Part shown: piece by piece, positions 17,577-25,108 of the stretch
Position numbering within the stretch: position 1 is the first letter of the stretch
Layout: each line of letters opens with the position of its first letter
DNA from: Promethearchaeota archaeon
Lineage (GTDB): Archaea > Asgardarchaeota > Lokiarchaeia > Sigyniarchaeales > SOKP01
Assembly: GCA_011364975.1 (NCBI GenBank)
Contig: RDOE01000021.1
Span: 1-43,029, forward strand
Length of the DNA stretch: 43,029 nt
Reading direction: 5' to 3'
Translations under genes and position numbers: made by a program
The notes under the pieces: model-generated
Database searches by the model: none
What the model was told of the DNA's origin: nothing
Seen by the model: the letters and a program-made list of their open reading frames with translations, nothing else

Positions 17577-18068
17577 ATGAAGGAAGATAAAAAGACTTTA
17601 GAAAGGATGCTGGAAGGTAATTTACCATGGAATCAATTAAAACCAATTATTGGTGATCAAAAAGATTCCAATAGGTTCGATAAAATATTAGAGATACTTC
17701 AAGCGAAAGTAAAGTGGAATGAGAAAATTTTATTACCTCTTCATGAGCACCTTTATGTTGTTGCAAAAGATGGTAAAAGAATAGTGAAATGTGATTGTGG
17801 ATATGAGTTCGGAGATTATCAAATCAATTGGAAAACCAAATGTAGAATCAGAGTGAGAGATACAATTGAAACTATTGAGCAGCTTTATCCAAAATATATG
17901 GGGAGTGATCCAGAGTGGGAAGAATTAAGAGAATATTATTGTCCAGGCTGTTTTATTCTTTTAGATGTTGAAGCAGTACCTCCAGGATATCCAACGATTT
18001 TTAATTTCTTGCCAGATATTGATACATTCTATGAGAAATGGTTAAGTAGAAAAGCGCCAGATAAATAA
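17577..18068 (+). CDS. acxC: Acetone carboxylase gamma subunit
   Basis: 163 residues, matching the roughly 168-residue gamma subunits that are specific to acetone and related ketone carboxylases. LPLHEHLYVV, KCDCGYEFGDYQINWK, REYYCPGC and EAVPPGYPTIFNFLPD form the family core; Cys72/Cys74 and Cys122/Cys125 are the four zinc ligands. Start ATG three bases after acxB with GAGGTGA at 17562-17568 as ribosome binding site. This gene distinguishes the operon from plain hydantoinase AB pairs, which lack it. No acxR-type activator or beta-ketothiolase is adjacent, so the fate of acetoacetate is not shown here. Confidence 0.93.
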   Translation: MKEDKKTLERMLEGNLPWNQLKPIIGDQKDSNRFDKILEILQAKVKWNEKILLPLHEHLYVVAKDGKRIVKCDCGYEFGDYQINWKTKCRIRVRDTIETIEQLYPKYMGSDPEWEELREYYCPGCFILLDVEAVPPGYPTIFNFLPDIDTFYEKWLSRKAPDK

Positions 18069-18145
18069 AACTTTACAATCTTTTTATTTAATATGTTTTT
18101 CCTAAAAATTAATAATTTAATTAAAGATATCAACTAATTCTCATA

Positions 18146-19417
18146 CTAAATATATGAACTAAAAAGACTTTCTTTTTTTGGAAACAAGGTTTCAATCAAT
18201 AATTTTGATGATGGAGATACTATAGCATCTCTTATAATATAGTTTAACTCATCTATCGTACGGTCACCTAACAATAATTTAAACAAAAAAGCACCTGGGA
18301 TTCTAAGATCAGTAATTTGAGGATTGGGATATTCTGGTTTAATTTCCACATTAGTAAGTATTCCACTTTTAAAATTTAATATAAAAGTACTTTGATAATC
18401 ACTAATTCTTAAGATTTTAGTTAAACCAGAAAATTTGGAATTTTTCAATCTATTTTCAATAATGGGTTTTATTTGATAAAAAAAGCGTTGCAAGTGAGGG
18501 ATTTTTATTTGCCATCCGTAAGTTGAGGCAGGTTCTCCTCCTAAAGATAAAATATATCTATAAAAGGGTGAGACTTCGCTTGTACTAAGTGTGATTATAT
18601 CATTTTCATGATAACTTCCCATAGTTTTGATGAATTGAAGTAATGTTATCATTTCTCTATTATTTAAATTAGGGTTAATAATTTCATAATTTTGATTATC
18701 ATAACTCAAACCTAGTGAAAAATAATTAGTTTTTACACCATTAGTTTCAAAAATGTAAGTGGAACGAATTTCTGAGTTAAATTGGCTATTTAAGTATTTA
18801 AATTTAAAACATTCGGGATCGAATATGTTATAAATATAGAAATTCTCATGAAATTGATTATATTTAGATTCAATAAAAGTAATATCGTTTGTAGTAGCTT
18901 TTCTAAGAGTTATGGTGTCATACTTCTTGTTTGGGATTTTAGATACTGGAATTGATATTCGCTCATCAAGCAATGAGACATATTCATATCCAAGTGAACG
19001 ATAATAGAAGGGGATACCTCTAATTACTGAAAGATTATATCCATTTTGATGCATTATTTTTTCATATAATTCATTTAAAATTTTAATAAAGCCTCTTCCC
19101 CGATATTCTTCAAGAGTTCCAACAAATTCCATTTCACATATTGGGAGTTTATTGCCATCAATTTGCCATTCTAAAGGAGCTAAGCATATAGAAGAAGCTA
19201 GCTTATTTTCTTTTTGATCTTTAATAAATAAAAATAGAATTTTATTTCTAAGTGGATGTTCTAGGATCACCCGGCGAATAAAAGTCTCTATTACCTCTTC
19301 TTGATGAACTCTTAAATTTAGATTGATAATAGCATTTAAATCCTCTTCTGTCTCCTCAGCTATATGTATACTGAACTGCTCATCAATCTTTGCGTTGTAA
19401 CCCTTTTCAAATTTCAT
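18146..19417 (-). CDS. Eis-like GNAT N-acetyltransferase
   Basis: 423 residues, the length of Eis-type acetyltransferases (two GNAT folds plus a sterol-carrier-like C-terminal domain). The acetyl-CoA pyrophosphate loop is in EFVGTLEEYRGRGFIK, about residues 93-108 (R-G-R-G), followed by NLSVIRGIPFYYRSLGYEY. Residues about 310-423 resemble the SCP2-like C-terminal domain, with the terminal carboxylate (IRDAIVSPSS...FSSYI) near the position used catalytically in Eis. Substrate unknown; relatives acetylate amines of antibiotics, proteins or polyamines. Monocistronic, divergent from the GH32 gene across 92 bases. Confidence 0.85.
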   Translation of the reverse strand: MKFEKGYNAKIDEQFSIHIAEETEEDLNAIINLNLRVHQEEVIETFIRRVILEHPLRNKILFLFIKDQKENKLASSICLAPLEWQIDGNKLPICEMEFVGTLEEYRGRGFIKILNELYEKIMHQNGYNLSVIRGIPFYYRSLGYEYVSLLDERISIPVSKIPNKKYDTITLRKATTNDITFIESKYNQFHENFYIYNIFDPECFKFKYLNSQFNSEIRSTYIFETNGVKTNYFSLGLSYDNQNYEIINPNLNNREMITLLQFIKTMGSYHENDIITLSTSEVSPFYRYILSLGGEPASTYGWQIKIPHLQRFFYQIKPIIENRLKNSKFSGLTKILRISDYQSTFILNFKSGILTNVEIKPEYPNPQITDLRIPGAFLFKLLLGDRTIDELNYIIRDAIVSPSSKLLIETLFPKKESLFSSYI

Positions 19418-19509
19418 ACATTTGTAAATATTTAACTTTATTTCAACTTTATTAAATTATAAGTTTCATTTATCTTAGTAGAATTTGTCAATTTTTTGTA
19501 TTAATAAAA

Positions 19510-20889
19510 ATGTCTAATTTTCATTTATCTAATGAAGAAGAACACAAAGAAGATCCATTAAGACCGAAATACCACTTTTTACCACCATCAAATTGGATGA
19601 ATGACCCAAATGGGCCCATTTTTTACAAGGAAGAATATCATTTATTTTATCAATACAACCCTACTGGAAATCAATGGGGTAACATTCATTGGGGTCATGC
19701 TAAGAGTAAAGATTTGGTATATTGGGAATATCTCCCTATAGCGCTTAGTCCATCTAAAGAAAAAGGTGAAACTCATTGTTTTTCAGGTTGTTGTGTGTTA
19801 GATAATGGTAGACCAATTATTATATATACGAGTGTTGGTCCAAATAAAAGCCCTTCTACAGGAGCGGAACAGTGGCTTGCTTTTAGTAACGTTGAAATGA
19901 TAACCTGGAAAAAATACGAGAAAAATCCCATTATGACAAACTCATTACATGAAAAATTAGAGATTCATGATTGGCGTGATCCCTTTGTTTGGAAAGAAGA
20001 AGATATTTGGTATCTTATCTTAGGTGGACATATCAAAGAACCGGTACAACCTATAGTTTTGCTATATAAATCTTATAATTTATATGATTGGAAATATGTA
20101 GGACCACTCCTTATTGAAGATAAATCTAAAGGAAAGAACTGGGAATGCCCAAACTTCTTCAAGTTAGATGAAAATTATATCCTTATAGTGTCCCCTCATA
20201 ACAGAGTAATTTATTCTATTGGATCTTATGATAATTACCAGTTTAAACCTAACATATGGAATATTTTAGATTATGGAAAGTTATTCTATGCTACTAATGT
20301 TATGAAAGATAAGAATAATAGAATCATTCTATGGGCTTGGATTAAAGCGAAAGGTTCAAAAAATTGGAACGGGTGTTTAACTTTACCAAGAATTATAAGT
20401 TTGTCTCATAATAATAATAAACTAACTTTTAAATTTCCATCAGAATTGCAGAAACTGAGGAAAAGTAAATATTGTATTGAGAATATAAAATTAGATAACC
20501 AAATTATTTATAATCCATTTGACACTAAAGATTTTTGTTTTGAAATTCAGGTAGAATTACAATTAATTAACCTTGAAATTTTTTATATTAAATTAACAAA
20601 GAATAAATCCTTAAGGAAGGAAGAATCGATTGGATTTGATCTTAAAACTAATAATTTTTGGGTGGGAAAAGATAAAGTTCACTATATTCTTCCTTCTGAT
20701 GATAAACTCCTGAAACTTCATATTTATATTGATGTATCAATTATAGAGGTAATAATTAATGATCATGCTTGTATTACTACCCAAATTATCCCAAAAGATA
20801 ATTTTGCAAATAATTTAGAGATAGGTACTGTTAACGGGAGTATAATGATCAGAAAATTATTAATCTGGAATTTAAAATCAATTTGGTAA
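19510..20889 (+). CDS. Glycoside hydrolase family 32 (beta-fructofuranosidase)
   Basis: 459 residues, cytoplasmic (no signal peptide). Five-bladed propeller residues 20-310 carry the GH32 triad: nucleophile Asp32 in WMNDPNG (29-35), transition-state Asp157 in WRDPF, acid/base Glu212 in WECPNFF. HWGHAKSKDLVYWE and the RPKYHFLPPSNW opening are classic. The C-terminal beta-sandwich (about 330-459) ends in SIIEVIINDH. Substrate would be sucrose, its phosphate or small fructans. The usual FSGSA segment reads FSGCC here. Unusual for archaea; likely gained from bacteria (inference). No sugar transporter, fructokinase or regulator lies beside it. Confidence 0.93.
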   Translation: MSNFHLSNEEEHKEDPLRPKYHFLPPSNWMNDPNGPIFYKEEYHLFYQYNPTGNQWGNIHWGHAKSKDLVYWEYLPIALSPSKEKGETHCFSGCCVLDNGRPIIIYTSVGPNKSPSTGAEQWLAFSNVEMITWKKYEKNPIMTNSLHEKLEIHDWRDPFVWKEEDIWYLILGGHIKEPVQPIVLLYKSYNLYDWKYVGPLLIEDKSKGKNWECPNFFKLDENYILIVSPHNRVIYSIGSYDNYQFKPNIWNILDYGKLFYATNVMKDKNNRIILWAWIKAKGSKNWNGCLTLPRIISLSHNNNKLTFKFPSELQKLRKSKYCIENIKLDNQIIYNPFDTKDFCFEIQVELQLINLEIFYIKLTKNKSLRKEESIGFDLKTNNFWVGKDKVHYILPSDDKLLKLHIYIDVSIIEVIINDHACITTQIIPKDNFANNLEIGTVNGSIMIRKLLIWNLKSIW

Positions 20890-20992
20890 AAATTAAGATT
20901 TTTTGAATGAAGAAAAATTGCAAAATATTACTTAAAGATTAACAAATTAATTAAAAAAAGTAAGGAATATGTAAGAAAAAGTTATAATAATC

Positions 20993-21259
20993 TTAAACCG
21001 ATTTTTGAACCTCAAGCTCTTCAAAATTTAACTCTCGCAATTTAATTCTTACTTTACGGGGAGTATATGTATGGTTTAATAATTCAATCACATTTTTATG
21101 AATCGCTTGAATATTATCTAAACCACACTTATAATAAATGTTATTTTCTAGAAAATTGATTCTAAGTATCTCCTTCAATCCATCTAGAGATTCTTTAATA
21201 TTACAATAATAATTATCAAATACATCGTTAATATTTTTTTCATGTGTAGTTTTAGTCAT
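20993..21259 (-). CDS. Uncharacterised small helical protein
   Basis: 88 residues, MTKTTHEKNINDVFDNYYCN onward, no recognised domain, no membrane segment. Charged and predicted mostly helical, with two cysteines (Cys19, Cys45). Clean ATG start at 21259, stop 105 bases after the convergent GH32 stop. Upstream is a 337-base AT-rich gap that would contain its promoter. Likely real because the frame is long for this AT-rich sequence and codon use is like its neighbours; function unknown. Confidence 0.55.
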   Translation of the reverse strand: MTKTTHEKNINDVFDNYYCNIKESLDGLKEILRINFLENNIYYKCGLDNIQAIHKNVIELLNHTYTPRKVRIKLRELNFEELEVQKSV

Positions 21260-21596
21260 TATTGTTTAACCATAAATTTTTTATTTCTCTATGTAAGAAA
21301 AATTCATTTTTATATTTAAATTTAGTCATTTTCCGTTTCTTCCACGACATTTTCATGAACAATCCCAAACACTTAAGTAACGAAAACGGAATTAATATAA
21401 TATTATTTCAATAATATATTTCAATTAAATTCATACAATTAATGAAATCAAATAAATTAAAATAAATGAAAAAGGCATTATTGTTCGGAATCCATCATCA
21501 AATACTATTTATTATGATCAAAATCCTGCCTTGTTAACTAATAATGTACAAAATCAGTCAAAATAATTTAACAAATAAAATGCAAACATCCTAATT
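21260..21596. other. 337-base AT-rich gap, no gene seen
   Basis: No convincing coding frame, tRNA or repeat array. It must contain the promoter of the 20993-21259 gene (minus) and the 3' end of the ICMT-like gene (minus). The only structure seen is a loose inverted repeat TTCCGTTT (21331-21338) / AAACGGAA (21384-21391), separated by 45 bases, standing out as GC-rich in this stretch. Confidence 0.5.
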
Positions 21597-22103
21597 TTAA
21601 TTATTCAATGTTTTAAAAGGATTAGGTAACCATTTAGGAACTCTTTCTTTATATCTACGATATTCATCTCCGAAATCATCTTCTAAGATTTTTTCTTCGT
21701 AATTTACCATTTTATTATAAATTACAAATATAAAAACTATAATTCCAATACTAATGAGTGAAATTGATAGAAAAATTAAGGCAATATATAACAACAAAAT
21801 TCCCAAATACATAGGATTTCTAACAAAGCGAAAAATTCCGGTTATAATTAGATGATCTGGCGGTTCATGGGAGTGGAATAAAGTTTTATGAGATATAAAG
21901 ATAAAACTAAGCGCGATAATTAGGATAATTATAAATATCAGAATCCGAATTATTAATAGGATAAAATTGTTAAAGAAAATGGATACCTGAAATATACTCG
22001 AATCGAGGAACCAAATTATGATAAAAACTATAGGGGAACCTATTAAATATAGATGAGTATGAGGCATTTCTCGTTCTTTTCCGACTTTATGATTGGATTT
22101 CAT
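21597..22103 (-). CDS. ICMT/PEMT-family membrane methyltransferase
   Basis: 168 residues, about five membrane helices. The C-terminal SAM-binding signature is present: HLIITGIFRFVRNPMYLG (the RNPMYLG motif of isoprenylcysteine carboxyl methyltransferase and phospholipid methyltransferase), then NYEEKILEDDFGDEYRRY and VPKWLPNPF, where EE and Y-R-R-Y complete the SAM pocket. Substrate cannot be told from sequence: isoprenylcysteine, phosphatidylethanolamine-like lipids or another small molecule. ATG at 22103. Transcribed away from the duplicated DUF4190-like genes, with about 220 bases between starts. Confidence 0.85.
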   Translation of the reverse strand: MKSNHKVGKEREMPHTHLYLIGSPIVFIIIWFLDSSIFQVSIFFNNFILLIIRILIFIIILIIALSFIFISHKTLFHSHEPPDHLIITGIFRFVRNPMYLGILLLYIALIFLSISLISIGIIVFIFVIYNKMVNYEEKILEDDFGDEYRRYKERVPKWLPNPFKTLNN

Positions 22104-22227
22104 AATAAAACCACATTAAAGATATAGACGGTTATAATAAAATGTGAATTAATCTAATTATATAATTTTTAGGACTAAACATACTATTCATAAAATTATC
22201 CGGTGGGTAATTTAAATCCTAAAAAAA

Positions 22228-22270
22228 TAGATAAAAATTTAAATACAACTTCCATACTTAATTATCCATA
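22228..22270 (+). promoter_or_regulatory. Promoter of first DUF4190-like gene
   Basis: AAAAATTTAAATAC (22233-22246) looks like an archaeal BRE/TATA box; the ACAACTT and CTTAATTATCCATA that follow are conserved in the second copy. Conservation between the paralogous upstream regions, while the flanks have diverged, supports a functional promoter. The long leader to 22327 (about 55 bases) is less conserved. Confidence 0.6.
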
Positions 22271-22326
22271 TCTTATAAAAAGATATTTTTTGAAATCTTA
22301 ACAATTAAGAAAATAGAGGAATCGAA

Positions 22327-22605
22327 ATGTCAAATACTAATGGAATTATTTCGTTAATTGTTGCTTTAGTAGGATTGTTTATTAGTTGGTTTTTAGTATT
22401 TTTCTTTTTCATTGGATTTATCTTTCCAGTAGTAGCAATAATTTTTGGAGCTATCGGTATTAGCAGAGATGATTCAAAGGGTATGGCAATAGCGGGTTTG
22501 GTAATTGGTATTATTGATTTACTGTGTCTAATTTTAGTAATCTTTCTCTTAGCAGCATTTATAGCGGCCCTTTTTGGAGGTTTCGGAGGATTTCTTCCAA
22601 TGTAA
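22327..22605 (+). CDS. DUF4190-like small membrane protein, copy 1
   Basis: 92 residues, three hydrophobic helices. Pattern N-G-I-I-S-L-I-V-A-L followed by a short F/W-rich helix, PVVAIIFGAIGISRDDSKGMAIAGLVIGII and a final hydrophobic helix matches DUF4190-type proteins, in which the A-I-x-x-A-x-x-G-L/I-x-x-G turn is diagnostic. Ends with a glycine/phenylalanine tail FGGFGGFLPM. Function unknown. Start ATG with AGAGGAATCGAA upstream. An antisense open frame covers the same DNA but is a shadow. Confidence 0.8.
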   Translation: MSNTNGIISLIVALVGLFISWFLVFFFFIGFIFPVVAIIFGAIGISRDDSKGMAIAGLVIGIIDLLCLILVIFLLAAFIAALFGGFGGFLPM

Positions 22606-22772
22606 TAAAGGCAGGTGATTATGCTTATATAACATTTAGAGTCCATCGATCAGTCAGGTTTTCTGATGTGATTATATTTTAATGAAATATTCTAGATTTC
22701 TACTAATAAGCTAATGATTTAAATATACTATTAATATAATTAACCGTTGAGTAAACTTAGTTCAAGAAAAAG

Positions 22773-22815
22773 ATAGATAAAAATTTAAATACAACTTACG
22801 TTCTTAATTATCCAT
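22773..22815 (+). promoter_or_regulatory. Promoter of second DUF4190-like gene
   Basis: Repeats the first copy: identical ATAGATAAAAATTTAAATAC plus AACTT, then TTCTTAATTATCCATA. The spacing to the start codon (about 73 bases from the TATA end) is the same as in copy 1, so both paralogues are probably expressed from equivalent promoters. Confidence 0.6.
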
Positions 22816-22870
22816 ACATTTTAAAAGATGTATTTATAAAAAATTTATTAACGTAAAAAAGTGAAATTAG

Positions 22871-23137
22871 ATGGGAAATACTTTTGGAATAATAGGATTA
22901 ATTTTAGCAATAGTCGCGTTATGTGTATCTTGGATAATACCAATTCCTTTTAGCGTTTGGATTTTTCCTATACTTGCTATAGTAATTAGTGCAATTGGAA
23001 TTGCAAAAGATGATAAAAATGGTATGGCGATTGCGGGATTAGTAATTGGTATAATAGCCTTAGTTTGCTGGGGTTTCTTGGGATTCATTATCTTAGCTTT
23101 TTTCCTCGGGTTTCTTGGACTAAGTGGATTATTTTAG
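22871..23137 (+). CDS. DUF4190-like small membrane protein, copy 2
   Basis: 88 residues, paralogue of the gene at 22327. Shared blocks include the start (N-x-G-I-I-x-L-I), the ISAIGIAKDDKNGMAIAGLV turn, and VIGII; the ends differ (LGFLGLSGLF here, FGGFGGFLPM there). Three hydrophobic helices. Has its own promoter copy. Similarity of protein and promoter and the constant 544-base offset show tandem duplication followed by divergence. Confidence 0.8.
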   Translation: MGNTFGIIGLILAIVALCVSWIIPIPFSVWIFPILAIVISAIGIAKDDKNGMAIAGLVIGIIALVCWGFLGFIILAFFLGFLGLSGLF

Positions 23138-23167
23138 GTAAAAAGCACATTTCTAATAAAAATAAGT

Positions 23168-23185
23168 CATTCAATTTTTTTTTTT
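23168..23185 (+). terminator. T-run after the second DUF4190-like gene
   Basis: A run of about 13 T with further T-rich sequence about 35 bases after the stop at 23137, the usual form of an archaeal oligo(T) terminator. No stem-loop is needed. Confidence 0.5.
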
Positions 23186-23343
23186 TTATTATTTTAAATG
23201 ATTCATTAAACTAAACTCTTATAATTAATAAATTATTTTTAGGTTATTGTATCAAATAATATCATATATTCGTCAAAATGTATTTAGATATCTAATAAGT
23301 CAACTGAAGGCAAGCAGATAAAATTGGATTAATATTGGATAAA

Positions 23344-23973
23344 ATGCAACAGAAGAGAAAAAATATAAAAAAGGCAATTTTTCATTTTTTAAGTTTCTGG
23401 CCCTTAGTATTAAGTCATCATCCAGAATGTGAAAGATTTAAGGGTCATACGCTTAATTTTGGTAAATTTCATTTATGTATTGGGTGTTTTGTGGGATATC
23501 CTACCGCAATTATTGGTATTTTTCTTATATCTTCTTTTAATATTTCAAGTCTAATACCTTATCAATCATTTCTAATAATAGGACTTGGGCTATTATCAAC
23601 ATTCTTCTTAAGTATTATTAACTTAACTAAAATTAAGGTTGTCAAAATAATACAAAAGTTTTTAATGGGTATAGGGGCATCCTTCCTTTTTTGGTGGATA
23701 TGGTATGGGGAAACTTCTATAAATGTTAGATTTTATACCTTTTCTTACACCTTCAGCATTATTTTGGGCATTCTGAATTTTTATCATGTTTATGGTTTTT
23801 TTACTACATGTTATAAGTGTAATACTCCTTTTGCTTGGGGTTCTTGCTCAGGCTTTAACTTTCTTAGAGCTTATGAGGATAAGCATAACTTAAGAAATCT
23901 ATTTGTGGGAATGGATAGTTATACCCAAAAAGTATTAAGAAAAAGAGAAGAGAAAAAACTTAAAAAATCTTAA
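23344..23973 (+). CDS. DUF2085-like membrane protein with conserved cysteines
   Basis: 209 residues from ATG 23344 (an in-frame TTG at 23335 would add three). Four or five membrane helices. The N-terminal LSHHPECERFKGHTLNFGKF with HLCIGCFVGYP has the H-x-x-C ... C-x-x-C-x-G-Y spacing of DUF2085 (C-H..C.R..G), and a second cysteine set FFTTCYKCNTPFAWGSC lies near the C-terminus (about residues 157-174). Paired cysteines facing one side suggest metal or disulfide chemistry (inference). Lysine-rich C-terminus. Function unknown. Confidence 0.7.
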   Translation: MQQKRKNIKKAIFHFLSFWPLVLSHHPECERFKGHTLNFGKFHLCIGCFVGYPTAIIGIFLISSFNISSLIPYQSFLIIGLGLLSTFFLSIINLTKIKVVKIIQKFLMGIGASFLFWWIWYGETSINVRFYTFSYTFSIILGILNFYHVYGFFTTCYKCNTPFAWGSCSGFNFLRAYEDKHNLRNLFVGMDSYTQKVLRKREEKKLKKS

Positions 23974-23974
23974 C

Positions 23975-25039
23975 TTACTTTAAAAGAAGTTCCCAATTAA
24001 TATGTTCTTTTACAAGTTTATGAACAATTTTGACTTCTTCTTCTTGAATACCTGGTTTTAAGCGTTCCATGTTTCTTATGGTTGTATAAGTATCAGAAGG
24101 GCTAAGAATTATTGGGACACCTCGTTCGTTCGCTTCATATATCACTTTGACATCCGGTTGTATAAAACCAGTCAAAACTAAAGCCAATACATTTTCATTT
24201 AAGGAAGCAAGAATTACATCAGTTCGATCTCCTCCTGTAATAACTACCGCTTTTTTAACTGACCTCAAATATTTCAAAGCAGCTTGAACATGCATTGCGG
24301 CTATAATATAGGTTTCTACAACAGCATTCAATCCCTCTATCGCAGCTTCATTTATTAATTCTCCACCAATTGCCTCCATAATTTCGGATACACGGGGGGA
24401 TAACAATTCTATACTTTTTTCAATAAGTCCAATAATAGAAATATTATAACGCTTGATATGATTTTCATTTAATTCCTCAATTCGTGCTTTATAATCATGA
24501 TCTATTTTGTTAAAAATAACTCCTTTTATTTTCATATCTCTATACTCGAAATATTTCTTGGTGAAGAAAAGATCATCAATACATTTATCAGAAGACTTGG
24601 TTTGGATAAATACTACCTCGTTAATTCCCAGACTTTGGGCAATTGTAACATCGTCTAATCCAACTCGAATGTATTTCTTAATGCTTGGAGCACCCTCAAT
24701 AATGATGTAATCATAGTTTTTGCTAAGCTGATCAAATGCATCTTTAACAATCTTTAAATTCTGTTCCTTTTTAGAAGAATCAATTAAATCTACATAATAG
24801 CAGTCGGGTATAGACACTGGACTTATAATATCATAAGGAAGATCAGTTTTAAATACAGTACTCTGTATAAAACCAACATCTCGGTCTGCCTTATTTGAAA
24901 ATGCTCCTTTAGGAACACCTATTGGTTTGAAATACGCAACTTTCTTACCTTCTTCCTGTAATTTCAACATAATGCCTATAGAAAGAAGACTTTTTCCAAC
25001 ATGTTCATTTAAAGAACATAAATATATTCCTTTTGCCAT
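23975..25039 (-). CDS. Phosphotransacetylase N-terminal-like protein (P-loop + DRTGG)
   Basis: 354 residues. Residues 1-215 are a dethiobiotin-synthetase-like P-loop domain with SLNEHVGKSLLSIG (GKS at 15-17) and YIIIEGAPS; residues 215-354 are the DRTGG domain with VVITGGDRTDVILASL. This is the N-terminal two-domain half of long bacterial phosphotransacetylases, without the catalytic Pta domain. In archaea such stand-alone proteins lie beside ADP-forming acetyl-CoA synthetase, as here (69 bases downstream of that gene, same strand), suggesting a regulator or nucleotide sensor of acetate/acyl-CoA metabolism. Catalytic activity is not established. Confidence 0.88.
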   Translation of the reverse strand: MAKGIYLCSLNEHVGKSLLSIGIMLKLQEEGKKVAYFKPIGVPKGAFSNKADRDVGFIQSTVFKTDLPYDIISPVSIPDCYYVDLIDSSKKEQNLKIVKDAFDQLSKNYDYIIIEGAPSIKKYIRVGLDDVTIAQSLGINEVVFIQTKSSDKCIDDLFFTKKYFEYRDMKIKGVIFNKIDHDYKARIEELNENHIKRYNISIIGLIEKSIELLSPRVSEIMEAIGGELINEAAIEGLNAVVETYIIAAMHVQAALKYLRSVKKAVVITGGDRTDVILASLNENVLALVLTGFIQPDVKVIYEANERGVPIILSPSDTYTTIRNMERLKPGIQEEEVKIVHKLVKEHINWELLLK

Positions 25040-25108
25040 TTTTTATCTCTTTTTTTTAATCCAATTTCTGTAATATTTTATTCTTCTTTTATTTTTTCGG
25101 TTAATTTA

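Larger units (their letters stand above)
22176..23137 (+). repeat. Tandem duplication of a gene with its promoter (544-base period)
   Basis: The segment from 22176 (TAAACATACTATT...) recurs at 22720 (TAAATATACTATT...) and similarity continues through the promoter into the coding region; start codons are at 22327 and 22871, the same 544-base offset. The core ATAGATAAAAATTTAAATAC followed by AACTT is identical at 22228-22252 and 22773-22797. This is an old direct duplication of one small-membrane-protein transcription unit. Confidence 0.85.

Noticed and set aside
21331..21391. TTCCGTTT/AAACGGAA inverted repeat as a transposon end or att site
   Set aside because: The arms are only eight bases, 45 apart, with no transposase or target-site duplication; too weak.
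22305..22646. Minus-strand frames opposite both DUF4190-like genes (also 22867-23088)
   Set aside because: They exist because the membrane-protein codons lack stops in reverse. The promoter repeat points to the plus strand, and the antisense proteins are basic and without fold.
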